The position numbers and the translations under genes were made by a program. A stretch of 32,066 bases of DNA, taken from positions 1 through 32,066 of the forward strand of contig DQXI01000147.1 of the NCBI GenBank assembly GCA_011042305.1, in the 5' to 3' direction. The notes beneath the pieces are model-generated. The model worked only from the letters and a program-made list of their open reading frames with translations. It made no database searches and was not told the DNA's origin. Position 1 is the stretch's first letter. The number at the start of each line of letters is the position of its first letter. Shown here piece by piece: positions 9,305 to 19,650 of the stretch. The DNA comes from Desulfobacteraceae bacterium. GTDB lineage: Bacteria > Desulfobacterota > Desulfobacteria > Desulfobacterales > UBA2174.

Positions 9305-9826
9305 ATGGGCGGCGAGGCTCTGATCGTGGTGGATATGCTCAACGATTTTATCGAGGAAAACGGAGCCCTGGACTGTGGCCCGTCGGCCCGGGCCATCGTT
9401 CCTGTCGTGGCCCGCCGCCTCGAAGCCCATCGCCGGGCGGGAAATCCGGTGATTTTTCTCGCCGATGCTCACGCCCCGGACGACAGGGAGTTCGAAAAGT
9501 TTCCCGCCCACTGCATCGCCGGCACCCGGGGGGCCCGGATAATCGCCGAGTTGGGGCCACGGCCTGGCGAGAAGGTGATCTCCAAGACGCGCTACAGCGG
9601 CTTCTACGGCACCGACCTGGAACAGGTCCTGGAGGCTGCCGGGGTGGACACGGTGGAGGTGGTGGGCGTCTGTACCTCGATCTGCGTCATGGACACCGTC
9701 GGCGGCCTGGCCAACCGGGATTACCGCATCCGGGTGCCGGCGGCCGGGGTGGCGGACTTCGATCCCGAGATGCACGCTTTTGCCCTGAGGCGCATGAAAC
9801 AGCTCTACGGCGCCGAAGTGGTCTGA
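9305..9826 (+). CDS. Isochorismatase-family hydrolase, probable nicotinamidase
   Basis: MGGEALIVVDMLNDFIEENGAL...FLADAHAPDDREFEKFPAHCIAGTRGARIIAEL...KTRYSGFYGTDLEQVLEAAGVDTVEVVGVCTSICVMDTV (D/K/C triad). Adjacent to nicotinate phosphoribosyltransferase. Confidence 0.85.
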   Translation: MGGEALIVVDMLNDFIEENGALDCGPSARAIVPVVARRLEAHRRAGNPVIFLADAHAPDDREFEKFPAHCIAGTRGARIIAELGPRPGEKVISKTRYSGFYGTDLEQVLEAAGVDTVEVVGVCTSICVMDTVGGLANRDYRIRVPAAGVADFDPEMHAFALRRMKQLYGAEVV

Positions 9827-9875
9827 AGGTCAGGGGTGCCCCGGCTGAAAACATCACAGAAAGATCCGGTCCAGC

Positions 9876-11237
9876 ATGTCTGCCCGCTCCAACGATGCCA
9901 AGCATTCTAACAATCGCCCGGCCCTGCCGCTGTTCACCGACCTGTACGAATTGACCATGGCCGCCGGTTACCTGGCCCACGGGGTCTCGGGCACGGCCAC
10001 CTTTTCCGTTTACGTGCGTGGGGCGGGACTGCCCCGGAGTTTTCTGGTGGCTGCCGGCCTGGCGCCGGCGCTGGCGGAGCTGGCGGATTTTCGTTTTCGC
10101 CCCGAAGATATCGACTACCTGGCGCAGACCGGTATTTTTCCCGATGACTTCCTCGACTATCTGCCCGCGGTGCGCTTCACCGGCACCGTGCGCGCCCTGC
10201 CCGAAGGAACGGTTTTTTTCCCTGACGAGCCGCTGCTGGAGGTCACCGCGCCCATCCTGGAGGCCCAGCTGCTGGAAACCTTTGTTCTCAACACCCTGGG
10301 CCTCCACACCATGCTGGCCAGCAAGGCGGCCCGTTGCGTGCTGGCCGCCGCCGGCCGGCCCCTGGTGGATTTCGCCCTGCGCCGCACCCAGGGCCAGGAT
10401 GCCGGCATGGCCCTGGCCCGGGCCTGCCACATCGTGGGTTTCGCCGGCACGAGCAACGTGCTTGCGGGAAAGCGCTACGGGATTCCCGTCTCCGGGACCA
10501 TGGCCCACTCGTTCGTGACCGCCTTTGCCGACGAAGAGGCCGCTTTTCGCGCCTACGCCGAGGTGTTTCCGGACAGTTCGGTTTTTCTTATCGATACTTA
10601 CGACACCCTGGCCGGGGCGCGCATCGCCGCCCGGGTAGGAAAGGACATGGCCGCCCGCGGCCACCGGCTCCGGGGGGTGCGCCTGGACAGCGGCGACATG
10701 ATCACCCTGAGCCGTCAGGTGCGCGCCATCCTCGACGAAGCGGGGCTGACCGAGGTGAAAATTTTTGCCAGCAGCGGTTTCGACGAGTTCAAGATCGCCG
10801 ATGCCCTGGCTGCCGGGGCCACCATCGATGCCTTCGGCGTGGGCACCAAGGCCGGCGTGTCGGCCGACATGCCGTTTCTGGACATCGTCTACAAGATGGT
10901 GGCCTTCGCTGGCCGGCCCATCCGTAAACGTTCGCCGGGAAAAGAGACGTTGGGGGGAGAAAAACAGGTGTTTCGCTTCGCGGACAGCACAGGCCGGTTC
11001 GTTGAGGACGTTTTAGGCACGGCCGATGAGCGTGTCGACGGCGGCCAGCCCCTGCTGGAAACGGTGATGCGCGAGGGGCGGGTTTGTGTCGCGTCGCCGT
11101 CACTGGAAGCGATCCGCGAGCGCTGCCGGCGGCAGATGGCCGGCTTGGCCGACCGCTACCGGCGGATATCCGCCCCGGCCGTCTATCCGGTGAGGGTCAG
11201 TCGGCGGCTGCGTGCCCTGCAGCAGGGCCTCCCCTGA
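9876..11237 (+). CDS. pncB: Nicotinate phosphoribosyltransferase
   Basis: LFTDLYELTMAAGYLAHG...FVLNTLGLHTMLASKAARCVLAAAGRPLVDFALRRTQGQDAGMALARACHIVGFAGTSNVLAGKRYGIPVSGTMAHSFVTAF...GVRLDSGDM. Confidence 0.93.
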   Translation: MSARSNDAKHSNNRPALPLFTDLYELTMAAGYLAHGVSGTATFSVYVRGAGLPRSFLVAAGLAPALAELADFRFRPEDIDYLAQTGIFPDDFLDYLPAVRFTGTVRALPEGTVFFPDEPLLEVTAPILEAQLLETFVLNTLGLHTMLASKAARCVLAAAGRPLVDFALRRTQGQDAGMALARACHIVGFAGTSNVLAGKRYGIPVSGTMAHSFVTAFADEEAAFRAYAEVFPDSSVFLIDTYDTLAGARIAARVGKDMAARGHRLRGVRLDSGDMITLSRQVRAILDEAGLTEVKIFASSGFDEFKIADALAAGATIDAFGVGTKAGVSADMPFLDIVYKMVAFAGRPIRKRSPGKETLGGEKQVFRFADSTGRFVEDVLGTADERVDGGQPLLETVMREGRVCVASPSLEAIRERCRRQMAGLADRYRRISAPAVYPVRVSRRLRALQQGLP

Positions 11238-11246
11238 GCCTGCCGA

Positions 11247-11954
11247 TCAGATTCCCAGGTATGCTTTTTTCACATCTTCGTTGGCCAGGAGGTTGGCGGC
11301 GGTGTCGGTGAGGGTGATGCGGCCGGTTTCCATCACGTAGCCGCGGTGGGCGATCTGGAGGGCCAAGTTGGCGTTCTGTTCGACCAGGAAGATCGTGGTG
11401 TTGTTTTCCCTGTTTATCTTTCCAATGATTTCGAAAATCTGTTTGACCACTAAGGGGGCCAAACCCAGGGACGGCTCGTCGAGCAGCAGCAGCCGCGGAC
11501 GGGCCATGAGGGCCCGGCTGATGGCCAGCATCTGCTGTTCGCCGCCGGAGAGAGTGCCGCCGGCCTGGTGACGGCGCTTGGCCAGGATGGGAAACAGGTC
11601 GTAGATGTAGTCGAGATCCCGGGCGATAGCCGCCTTGTCCTTGCGCAGGAAGGCCCCCATGTCGAGGTTTTCGGCTACGGTGAGGTAGGGAAAGATGCGA
11701 CGGCCTTCCGGTACCTGCACGATGCCCAGTTCCACGATGCGGTTGGTGGGCAGGTTCTGGATCTCCCGGTCTTCGAAGACGATGCGGCCGGTACGCGGCG
11801 GCACGACGCCGCAGATGCTCATCAGGGTGGTGGACTTGCCGGCGCCGTTGGCGCCGATGAGACAGATGATCTCCCCGGCGCCGATTTCGAGGCTGATCCC
11901 CTTCAGGGCCTGGATGTTGCCGTAGTAGGTGTTTATGTCGTCGATCTTGAGCAT
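11247..11954 (-). CDS. livF: Branched-chain amino acid ABC transporter ATP-binding protein LivF
   Basis: MLKIDDINTYYGNIQALKGISLEIGAGEIICLIGANGAGKSTTLMSICG; LSGGEQQMLAISRALMARPRLLLLDEPSLGLAPLVVKQIF. Confidence 0.95.
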   Translation of the reverse strand: MLKIDDINTYYGNIQALKGISLEIGAGEIICLIGANGAGKSTTLMSICGVVPPRTGRIVFEDREIQNLPTNRIVELGIVQVPEGRRIFPYLTVAENLDMGAFLRKDKAAIARDLDYIYDLFPILAKRRHQAGGTLSGGEQQMLAISRALMARPRLLLLDEPSLGLAPLVVKQIFEIIGKINRENNTTIFLVEQNANLALQIAHRGYVMETGRITLTDTAANLLANEDVKKAYLGI

Positions 11955-11974
11955 GTTTTTTTGCCGACTTTTCG

Positions 11975-12772
11975 TCAGGCCACGTATTCTTCTCCCAGGT
12001 AGGCCTTGATGACCACCGGGTCGTTCTTGATCTGCTGGGGCGTCCCCTCGGCGATTTTCCGGCCATAGTCCATCACGTAGATACGGTCCGAGAGGCTCAT
12101 CACCAGCTTCATGTCGTGTTCGATGAGCAGGATCGAGACGCCCTCGGTTTCCCTCAGGCGCAGGATCAGCTGGTCCAGCGCATGGGTTTCCTGGGGGTTC
12201 ATGCCGGCCGCCGGCTCGTCCAGCAGCAGCAGAAACGGATCGGTGGCCAGCGCCCGGGCAATCTCCAGGCGCCGCTGGGCTCCGTAGGGCAGGTTCTTGG
12301 CCAGGTCATTGACGAACCGTTCCAGGCCGATTTTTTCCAGGACCCGGTAGCTGTCCATCACCGCCTGGCGTTCCTCCTTCACCGTGTGCTGCGGTCGGAA
12401 CACCGCGCCCGGGATCCCGGACCGCAGTCGGCAGTGACGGCCGATCATCACGTTTTCCAGCACCGTCATCTGCTGAAAGAGGCGGATGTTCTGGAAGGTG
12501 CGCGCCAGCCCGAGTTCGGTGACCCGGTTGGGCTTCAGGCCGTTGATGCGTTTAGCCTGGCCGCCGGGGGGGTGGATATGGATGTCGCCCTCGGTGGGGG
12601 CGTAAATCCCGGTGATGCAGTTGAAAAAAGTGGTCTTGCCCGCGCCGTTGGGGCCGATGAGGGCCACGATTTCGCCCTGTTGGATCTCCAGGTCGAGGCG
12701 ATCCACGGCCCGCAGGCCGCCAAAATCCATGCTCATGCCAACGACTTTGAGGATCGGTTCCGTCGGTGTCAA
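11975..12772 (-). CDS. livG: Branched-chain amino acid ABC transporter ATP-binding protein LivG
   Basis: GPNGAGKTTFFNCITGIY; LPYGAQRRLEIARALATDPFLLLLDEPAAGMNPQE; DYGRKIAEGTPQQIKNDPVVIKAYLGEEYVA. Confidence 0.95.
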   Translation of the reverse strand: MTPTEPILKVVGMSMDFGGLRAVDRLDLEIQQGEIVALIGPNGAGKTTFFNCITGIYAPTEGDIHIHPPGGQAKRINGLKPNRVTELGLARTFQNIRLFQQMTVLENVMIGRHCRLRSGIPGAVFRPQHTVKEERQAVMDSYRVLEKIGLERFVNDLAKNLPYGAQRRLEIARALATDPFLLLLDEPAAGMNPQETHALDQLILRLRETEGVSILLIEHDMKLVMSLSDRIYVMDYGRKIAEGTPQQIKNDPVVIKAYLGEEYVA

Positions 12773-12773
12773 T

Positions 12774-13994
12774 CTACTTGTCCCCGCTGTCAGGTCCCTC
12801 GAACCGGTAGGTGCGGCGCACGTTGCTCACGATGCCGCCGGGCCGGAAGACCATCATTAGTACCAGGACACAGCCGAAAGTCAGGATGCGGTACTCGGCG
12901 AAGGCCCGCAGGTATTCGGGCAGCAACACCAGCACCAGGGCGCCTAGAATCACCCCCACGATGGAGCCCATGCCGCCCAGGACCACGATGCACAGAATGT
13001 TGATCGACTCCCAGAGGGTGAAGCTGGCCGGGTTGATGAAAGTGGTCTTGGCGGCGAAAATCACCCCGGCCAATCCGGCCCAGGTGGCTCCGAGGGCGAA
13101 GGCGGTGAGCTTGGTGCGCACCTTGTCCACCCCCATGGCCTGGCAGGCGATTTCGTCTTCGCGCAAGGCGAGCCAAGCCCGGCCGATGCGCGAGTTCTGC
13201 AGGCGGTTGACCATGAAGATGGTAAAGATCGTTATTAATACCACCAGAAAATAGATGTAGCGGGTGTGGGCCAGCAGGGAAAATTCGACCCCGAAAAAGC
13301 CGGGCCGGGGAATGTTGGAGATCCCGCTGGGGCCGAAGGAAAACTCGTTCCAGTTTTCCAAAATCAGGCGGATGATTTCACCGAAGCCGAGGGTGACGAT
13401 GGCCAGGTAGTCGCCCCGCAGCCGCAGCACGGGAAAACCCAGCAGAATGCCGAAGAGGGCCCCCAAGGCCGCCCCGATGGGCAGGCAGACCCAGAAATTG
13501 AGCCCGAAATGGTAGTTGAGCAGGGCGTAGGTATAGGCCCCCACGGCGTAAAAGGCCACGTAGCCCAGATCGAGCAGGCCGGCCACTCCCACTACGATGT
13601 TCAGCCCCAGGCCGAGCATGATGTACATGAAGGCCGTGGTCATGATGTTGATCTGGTACATCGAGACGAGAAAGGGAAACACCACCACCGCCAAGGCAGC
13701 TGCGGTGAGGGCCGGAAGAAAAATGCGCCGGTCTTCGCCGATGCGCTGGAAGATCGACACCCGGGGCCCGGCGCTTTCCCGCTGGCGCCGTACGCCCTGC
13801 TCCTTGCGCCGGATCAGGTAGCGCCAGACAAAGGAGAGCAGAAAACTGCCCACGCCGACGGCGATCATGTTGTTCCAGCGCCACTCGACGATGTTTTCCA
13901 CGGTGTTGACCCGGATGACCATGATGGGAAAGGTCAAAAACATGAACCAGATCGACACCAGGAACGATTTTCGGATTTCAACGAGAGACATCAT
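12774..13994 (-). CDS. livM: Branched-chain amino acid ABC transporter permease LivM
   Basis: MLGLGLNIVVGVAGLLDLGYVAFYAVGAYTYALLNYHFGLNFW...LRGDYLAIVTLGFGEIIRL; multi-TM; between livG and livH. Confidence 0.93.
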   Translation of the reverse strand: MMSLVEIRKSFLVSIWFMFLTFPIMVIRVNTVENIVEWRWNNMIAVGVGSFLLSFVWRYLIRRKEQGVRRQRESAGPRVSIFQRIGEDRRIFLPALTAAALAVVVFPFLVSMYQINIMTTAFMYIMLGLGLNIVVGVAGLLDLGYVAFYAVGAYTYALLNYHFGLNFWVCLPIGAALGALFGILLGFPVLRLRGDYLAIVTLGFGEIIRLILENWNEFSFGPSGISNIPRPGFFGVEFSLLAHTRYIYFLVVLITIFTIFMVNRLQNSRIGRAWLALREDEIACQAMGVDKVRTKLTAFALGATWAGLAGVIFAAKTTFINPASFTLWESINILCIVVLGGMGSIVGVILGALVLVLLPEYLRAFAEYRILTFGCVLVLMMVFRPGGIVSNVRRTYRFEGPDSGDK

Positions 13995-14018
13995 GGGAGG
14001 TTACCGTTTGCTCCGGTC

Positions 14019-14927
14019 CTAGACCTTCTGGGTTTCCGAGCGTCCCAGGATTCCCGACGGCTTAAAGATCAGGATCACCACCAGGAAGATGAAGGCGAAG
14101 ACGTCTTCATAGTCGCTGGAGATGTAGCCGGTGAAAAAACTCTCCGTCCAGCCGAGGACCAGGGCCCCCACCACGGCCCCGGGCACACTGCCGATGCCGC
14201 CGAGCACTGCGGCCACGAAGGCTTTGATGCCCGCGATGAAACCGATATAGAAGTTAATCTGCCCGATGTGCGAGGCGATGAGCACCGCACCGAGGGCCGC
14301 GGTGGCCGAGCCGATGACAAAGGTCATGGATATGACGCGGTTGACGTCCACTCCGGTCAGCATGGCCATCTCCCGGTCTTGACTGGTGGCGCGCATCGCC
14401 TTGCCCATGCGGGTGAACTTGATCAGCAGGTTCAGCAGGACCATGACAACGGCAGTGACCGTGATAATGACGATTTCCTGGCTGCTGATGATGTGGGCAT
14501 AAGGCTCCCAGAAGGCCAGGTCCGGCACGAGGCTGGGGAAGGGGAGAAAGTCGGAGGTTTGGGCCAGTAGCACATAGTTTTGCAGAAACAGCGACATGCC
14601 GATGGCGCTGATCAGGGCCGAGAGCCGCGGAGCGCCGCGCAACGGCTTGTAGGCGATCTTTTCCATGGTGAAACCGTAGCACGAGGAATAGACCACCGCG
14701 GCCACCGAGGCGATCACCAGTACGGCGAGGGTGGGGAAGCCGGCGAAGGTGAGCACCGTGGCGACGATCAGGCCGGTGAAGGCGCCGATCATGTAGATCT
14801 CGCCGTGGGCGAAGTTGATCAGTTCGATGATCCCGTAGACCATCGTATAGCCCAGGGCGATGAGGGCGTAGATGCTCCCCCGGGTCAGCCCCCCGAGAAA
14901 CAGTTCAGCGAAATATTGCAGATCCAT
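14019..14927 (-). CDS. livH: Branched-chain amino acid ABC transporter permease LivH
   Basis: MDLQYFAELFLGGLTRGSIYALIALGYTMVYGIIELINFAHGEIYMIGAFTGL. Start trimmed to 14927. Confidence 0.93.
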   Translation of the reverse strand: MDLQYFAELFLGGLTRGSIYALIALGYTMVYGIIELINFAHGEIYMIGAFTGLIVATVLTFAGFPTLAVLVIASVAAVVYSSCYGFTMEKIAYKPLRGAPRLSALISAIGMSLFLQNYVLLAQTSDFLPFPSLVPDLAFWEPYAHIISSQEIVIITVTAVVMVLLNLLIKFTRMGKAMRATSQDREMAMLTGVDVNRVISMTFVIGSATAALGAVLIASHIGQINFYIGFIAGIKAFVAAVLGGIGSVPGAVVGALVLGWTESFFTGYISSDYEDVFAFIFLVVILIFKPSGILGRSETQKV

Positions 14928-14975
14928 CGGCTTTGATCTGGCATCGCCCCGCGCCGGCAAAACGGGTGGGGCGGC

Positions 14976-15026
14976 TCAAAAAAACCAGGGGGAGGATCCG
15001 CTGACCGCGGTGTCCCCTCCCCCTGG
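14976..15026 (-). terminator. Intrinsic terminator/attenuator between livK and livH
   Basis: Perfect 11-bp inverted repeat CCAGGGGGAGG (14985-14995) / CCTCCCCCTGG (15016-15026); on the minus strand the stem is followed by TTTTTTTGAG. Confidence 0.85.
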
Positions 15027-15047
15027 AGACGAAGGGATTTTCGGTCA

Positions 15048-16166
15048 TTACTGGACTTCGACGTAAGCGCCGTTTTGCACCTGGTACATGGAAAAGCCGA
15101 CGCCGATGGCGTCACCACGCTCGTCGAAGTGAATTTTCCCCAGGGGGGTGTCCACCAGTTCGGTGCGCAGCGCGTTGACGATGGCATTGATGTCGTCGGT
15201 GCCGCCGGCTTTTTCAACGGCGTTGAGCAGGGCTTGGGCCGCTGCGTAGGCGTTCAAGAAGAAGGCGCCGGGTTCGGCGCCGTAGGTGTCCTGGTGGGCC
15301 TTGTTGGCGGCGATGGCCAGGGGGTTCTTGGAAACATCCTTGGGACCGGTGGCGTAGACGCCCTCGGCGTATTTCCCGGCTACCTTGATGAAGGTGTCGT
15401 CCTTGACGCCGTCATCGGAGATGAACACGGTGTCCATGCGTTTCTTGCGCATCTGGGTGACGATCTTGGAAGCTTCCGGGTGGTAGCCGCCGAAGATCAC
15501 TGCCTCGGCGCCCGAGCGCTTGATCTTCTGCACCACGGCCGAGTAGTCCACTGCACCGGGAGTGATCCCCTCGTAGAGCACCACTTCGGCCCGCGGGTCT
15601 TCCTCGAGGAATTTTTTGGCAAATTCCGCCAGCCCCTTGCCATAGTCGCCCTTGTCGTGGAGAACGGCGATCTTTTTCAGCTTGAGGGTATCCAGGGCAA
15701 AGTCCACCTCGAGTCGGGCCTGGGCGTCGTCGGAGGCGATGGTGCGGAAAAAGTAAGGATTTTCCCCGCTCTGGGTCAAATCCGGATTGGTGGCCGAGGG
15801 CGACATGGCGATGACCTGGGCCTTGTTGTAGATGCTCAGAGCCGCCTTGGTGGCACCGCTGCAGATGTGCCCCAGCACGATGCGCACCCCCTGGTCGACG
15901 AGCTTGGTGGCGGTGTTGGTGGCCACTTCGGGCTTGCATACGTCGTCTTCGACCACCAGTTCCACCTGCTTGCCGAGGATGCCGCCCTTGGCATTGATGT
16001 CCTTGACCACCAGCTCGGCGGCCTTGACGGTGGGCAGTCCGTAGGAGGCCAAGTCGCCGGAGTGGGCACCGCCCACACCGAGTTTGATGGTTTCAGCGGC
16101 GATGCCGGTGCCGGCGAACATCGCAACCAGGGCCACAACGGCGGCAAACAACACAAAACGCTTCAT
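15048..16166 (-). CDS. livK: Branched-chain amino acid ABC transporter periplasmic substrate-binding protein
   Basis: Signal peptide MKRFVLFAAVVALVAMFAGTGIAAETIKLGVGGAHSGDLASYGLPTVKAAELVVKDINAKGGILGKQVELVVEDDVCKPEVATNTATKLVDQGVRIVLGHICSGAT; type I periplasmic-binding fold, upstream of livHMGF. Confidence 0.93.
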   Translation of the reverse strand: MKRFVLFAAVVALVAMFAGTGIAAETIKLGVGGAHSGDLASYGLPTVKAAELVVKDINAKGGILGKQVELVVEDDVCKPEVATNTATKLVDQGVRIVLGHICSGATKAALSIYNKAQVIAMSPSATNPDLTQSGENPYFFRTIASDDAQARLEVDFALDTLKLKKIAVLHDKGDYGKGLAEFAKKFLEEDPRAEVVLYEGITPGAVDYSAVVQKIKRSGAEAVIFGGYHPEASKIVTQMRKKRMDTVFISDDGVKDDTFIKVAGKYAEGVYATGPKDVSKNPLAIAANKAHQDTYGAEPGAFFLNAYAAAQALLNAVEKAGGTDDINAIVNALRTELVDTPLGKIHFDERGDAIGVGFSMYQVQNGAYVEVQ

Positions 16167-16450
16167 GACCGATTCCTCCGTGTTTTTGGTTTTAAATCTT
16201 CCGCTCCGTTTGTAGCGGGGAGGGGGCCGGAGCAGCGTCAGGGCGCTCTGGCCTCTCTGCGGGGCCAACTGCTCAACCCAAGACGGAATTTTCCGATTCC
16301 CGGCGTATATAAACGGTTTAGAAGCCCCCGTCAAGGCGTAATACGGACGGGAAAAAACTGTTGCCGCATCGGTCCAATCCCGGTAGCATGCTTTGCTGAA
16401 GCTGCGTCAAGCACACTTGTTATCCCAACGGACCCGCGAGAAACGCTATC

Positions 16451-17317
16451 GTGGCAGACAAACGCACGAAAATCGGGCTTGTCGTCAAAAAGGAACCGCT
16501 GGCCCAGCGCAAGGCCGAAGAGGTAACCGCCTTGCTGGCCCGGCGGCAGGTGGCGGTGGTTTGTCACCCGGTTTCCCGGCCGGATCGCCATTGGTGTGGG
16601 AAATCGGAGCCCAGCGCCCCGTCGGATCTGGCCTTCGTGCTCGTGCTGGGCGGCGACGGCACCTTTCTCAGCGCGGTGCGCTGGATCGGCGAGCAGCCGA
16701 TTCCCATCCTGGGGGTCAAGTTCGGCGAGGTCGGTTTCCTGGCCGCGGTGGCCGAAGCGCAGATGCACACGGTGGTTCAGGGGCTGTTGACCCACGGATT
16801 TACCACCAGTGCGCGAATGCGGCTGCAGGTGGAGGTGGTGCGGGAAGGAAGGCTGGTGGCCCGGGAAACGGTGCTCAACGATCTGGTGATCAACAAGGGC
16901 GCCCTGGCCCGTCTTGCTTCCATCGAGACTTTCATCGATGGCCATTACCTGACCACCTACCGGGCCGACGGGCTCATCGTGGCCACCCCCACCGGCTCCA
17001 CCGCCTACTCGCTGGCGGCCGGCGGTCCGGTACTTCACCCCCGGGTGCCGGGAATCATCCTGACACCCATCTGTCCGTTTACCTTGACCAATCGTCCGTT
17101 GATCATCCCGGACAGCGCCGGCATCGAGATCCGCCTGGCCAAAGGGGCCAGCGATATTGCCCTGACCCTGGACGGCCAAGTGGGGCTGGCCATCGACGAG
17201 CGGGATCGGATTCAGGTCCGCCGGAGCCCCCAGCCGCTGCGGATGATCGAAATCCCCGCAAGCCAGTATTTCGACGTGCTCAAGACCAAGCTGCGCTGGA
17301 GCGGGGGGCGGGTGTGA
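16451..17317 (+). CDS. nadK: NAD kinase
   Basis: [17 protein letters not shown]...[15 protein letters not shown]...[32 protein letters not shown] start. Confidence 0.94.
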   Translation: MADKRTKIGLVVKKEPLAQRKAEEVTALLARRQVAVVCHPVSRPDRHWCGKSEPSAPSDLAFVLVLGGDGTFLSAVRWIGEQPIPILGVKFGEVGFLAAVAEAQMHTVVQGLLTHGFTTSARMRLQVEVVREGRLVARETVLNDLVINKGALARLASIETFIDGHYLTTYRADGLIVATPTGSTAYSLAAGGPVLHPRVPGIILTPICPFTLTNRPLIIPDSAGIEIRLAKGASDIALTLDGQVGLAIDERDRIQVRRSPQPLRMIEIPASQYFDVLKTKLRWSGGRV

Positions 17318-18487
17318 TCAAAGCCCGGCTTTCTCCCGGATGGTGTCCACCATGTTGGTATGCTCCCAGGTGAACTCCGGTTCGTTGCGGCCGAAATGGC
17401 CGTAGGCCGCCGTTTTCAGGTAGATGGGCCGCAGCAGGTCCAGGTACTCGATGATCGCCCCGGGCCTCAAGTCCCAGACCTCCCGGATGATTTCCTTGAC
17501 CCGTTTCTTGGGGATCACCCCGGTGCCCATCAGGTCGACCATGATTGAGACCGGCTCGGCCACGCCGATGGCGTAGGCGATCTGGACCTCGCACCTCTTG
17601 GCCAGTCCGGCCGCCACGATGTTCTTGGCCACGTGGCGGGCCATGTACGAGGCGCTGCGGTCCACCTTGCTCGGATCCTTGCCGGAAAAGCAGCCGCCCC
17701 CGTGGCTGCCCTGCCCCCCGTAGGTGTCCACGATGATTTTGCGGCCGGTAAGGCCGCAGTCGCCCATGGGGCCGCCGACCACGAAACGGCCGGTAGGGTT
17801 GATGAAGTAGCGGGTATCGCCGTCGATCATTTTCCGGGGGATTACCTTCTTGATCACCTCTTCGATGATGGCCTCGCGCAGTTCGTCGTGGGTGACGTCC
17901 GGCTTGTGCTGGGCTGAGACCACCACTGTATCCACCCGCCGGGGGGTGCCGTTTTCGTACTCGATGGTTACCTGGCTCTTGCCGTCAGGGCGCAAAAAGT
18001 CGAGGGCGCCGTTTTTGCGAACCTCGGCCAGGCGGCGAGTGAGCTTGTGGGCAAACATGATGGACATCGGCATCAGTTCGGGGGTTTCGTCGGTGGCGAA
18101 GCCGAACATCAATCCCTGGTCGCCGGCTCCCTGGTCCAGGATGACGTTTTCACTGCGGTCGACCCCTTGGGCGATGTCCGGCGACTGGTGGTCGATGCTG
18201 GTGATCACGGCGCAGGTTTTCCAGTCGAAGCCCATCTGGGAAGAGTTGTAGCCGATATCGCGGATCGTATCGCGCACGATCTGGGGCATTTCCACGTAAC
18301 ACTCGGTGGTGATCTCCCCGGCGATGAAGGCGATACCGGTGGTTACCAGGGTCTCGCAAGCTACGCGGCAGCGCTTGTCCTGGGCCATGATGGCGTCGAG
18401 GATGGCATCGGAGATCTGGTCGGCCACCTTGTCCGGATGGCCTTCGGTGACGGATTCGGAGGTGAAAAAGAACTGTTCGTTGCTCAT
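17318..18487 (-). CDS. metK: S-adenosylmethionine synthetase
   Basis: [31 protein letters not shown]...[23 protein letters not shown]...[59 protein letters not shown]. Confidence 0.98.
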   Translation of the reverse strand: MSNEQFFFTSESVTEGHPDKVADQISDAILDAIMAQDKRCRVACETLVTTGIAFIAGEITTECYVEMPQIVRDTIRDIGYNSSQMGFDWKTCAVITSIDHQSPDIAQGVDRSENVILDQGAGDQGLMFGFATDETPELMPMSIMFAHKLTRRLAEVRKNGALDFLRPDGKSQVTIEYENGTPRRVDTVVVSAQHKPDVTHDELREAIIEEVIKKVIPRKMIDGDTRYFINPTGRFVVGGPMGDCGLTGRKIIVDTYGGQGSHGGGCFSGKDPSKVDRSASYMARHVAKNIVAAGLAKRCEVQIAYAIGVAEPVSIMVDLMGTGVIPKKRVKEIIREVWDLRPGAIIEYLDLLRPIYLKTAAYGHFGRNEPEFTWEHTNMVDTIREKAGL

Positions 18488-19404
18488 GGAGTTTCTCCTT
18501 GCGCAGATTCCGGCGGATTCGGAGGCACCAGCGCCATGTTGTCAATCAAGCGGGAGCGGCCCACCCGCACGGCCAGGGCCATGCGTACCGGGCGGTCGAT
18601 GACGGAAACATCCTCAAGGGTTTCCGGGTCGCAGATCTTCACGTAGTCGATGATCGCCTCTGCCTCGGACTGGATCATCGATACAGCAGAGGCAATCACC
18701 ACCGCCGCCTGGCGCTCACCGGCGGCCACCTGCTGGCGGGCTTGGGTCAAGGCCCGCGACAGGGTCAAGGCGGCCGGCCGCTGGCCCTCGGCGAGGTAGG
18801 CGTTGCGCGAGCTCATGGCCAGCCCGTCGGCTTCGCGCACGGTGGGGGCGCCGACGATTTCCACGTCCAGGTTCAGGTCCCGGACCATGCGGCGCACCAC
18901 CAGCAGCTGCTGGTAGTCCTTTTCGCCGAAGACCGCCAGGTGAGGCTTGGCGATATGGATCAATTTGACCACCACGGTGGCCACGCCGCCGAAGTGCACC
19001 GGTCGACTCAGCCCACAGAGGTGCTGCGGCAACCGATCCAGGGTCACCCGGGTCTGGTACCCCTCGGGGTACATCTCGCCGGCGGAAGGCAAAAAGAGGG
19101 TATCGACGCCTTCGGTTGCCAGCAGGCGGCGGTCGCGCTCCAGATCCCGCGGGTAGGCCTCCAGGTCTTCCCCGGGTCCGAATTGGGTGGGGTTGACGAA
19201 GATGCTCACCACCACCTTGTCGGCCATCTCGCGGGCCAGGCGCACCAGCGACAGGTGCCCGGCATGCAAAAAACCCATGGTCGGCACCAGGGCGATGCGC
19301 CGCCCTGCGCGGCGCCAGGCGTCGGCCTGGGCCTGCATGGGGGCAATGGCTTCGATCGTCTCGATGATCGACCTCCTTACAACGGCACGGCGTCGGCCTG
19401 GCAA
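18484..19404 (-). CDS. panC: Pantothenate synthetase (start codon uncertain; see findings)
   Basis: [79 protein letters not shown]...[27 protein letters not shown]...MSSRNAYL. Overlaps the metK start (ATGA). Confidence 0.95.
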   Translation of the reverse strand: MPGRRRAVVRRSIIETIEAIAPMQAQADAWRRAGRRIALVPTMGFLHAGHLSLVRLAREMADKVVVSIFVNPTQFGPGEDLEAYPRDLERDRRLLATEGVDTLFLPSAGEMYPEGYQTRVTLDRLPQHLCGLSRPVHFGGVATVVVKLIHIAKPHLAVFGEKDYQQLLVVRRMVRDLNLDVEIVGAPTVREADGLAMSSRNAYLAEGQRPAALTLSRALTQARQQVAAGERQAAVVIASAVSMIQSEAEAIIDYVKICDPETLEDVSVIDRPVRMALAVRVGRSRLIDNMALVPPNPPESAQGETP

Positions 19405-19620
19405 GGCGCCGGCCGGTCCGCCGATGGGCAGTATTCTAAATTCCAGGTTGCCGACGCTAAATCAAGGCCGCTGGCTTGTCAACAGGCGATCGCCGTCCGA
19501 GAAACCCTCGCTGCCATCAGGTAGCGTTTTTTGAGGTTTTCGGCGCCTCTTGGGCGGGGAGCGGCCTGCTGGCGCTGCCTGGATAAAAAGAATACTCAGT
19601 ACTGCCTGCCGCCAGGGCGC

Positions 19621-19650
19621 TTGACAGCTGGGGAAAGAAATGGATACCAT
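19621..19650 (+). promoter_or_regulatory. Candidate sigma70-type promoter upstream of the transporter/USP/HK block
   Basis: TTGACA (19621-19626), 18-nt spacer, TACCAT (19645-19650, 4/6 match to TATAAT); AT-rich downstream with the ATTAAT-tcg-ATTAAT dyad at 19663-19677. Confidence 0.4.

Noticed and set aside
13266-14570. 434-aa plus-strand ORF opposite livM/livH
   Set aside because: Highly charged, H/D/Q-rich antisense translation of membrane permeases; not a real protein.
15075-16526. 483-aa plus-strand ORF opposite livK
   Set aside because: Antisense to a clear periplasmic binding protein with signal peptide.
18480-18500. SAM riboswitch upstream of metK
   Set aside because: metK directly overlaps the panC stop, leaving no leader region for a riboswitch.
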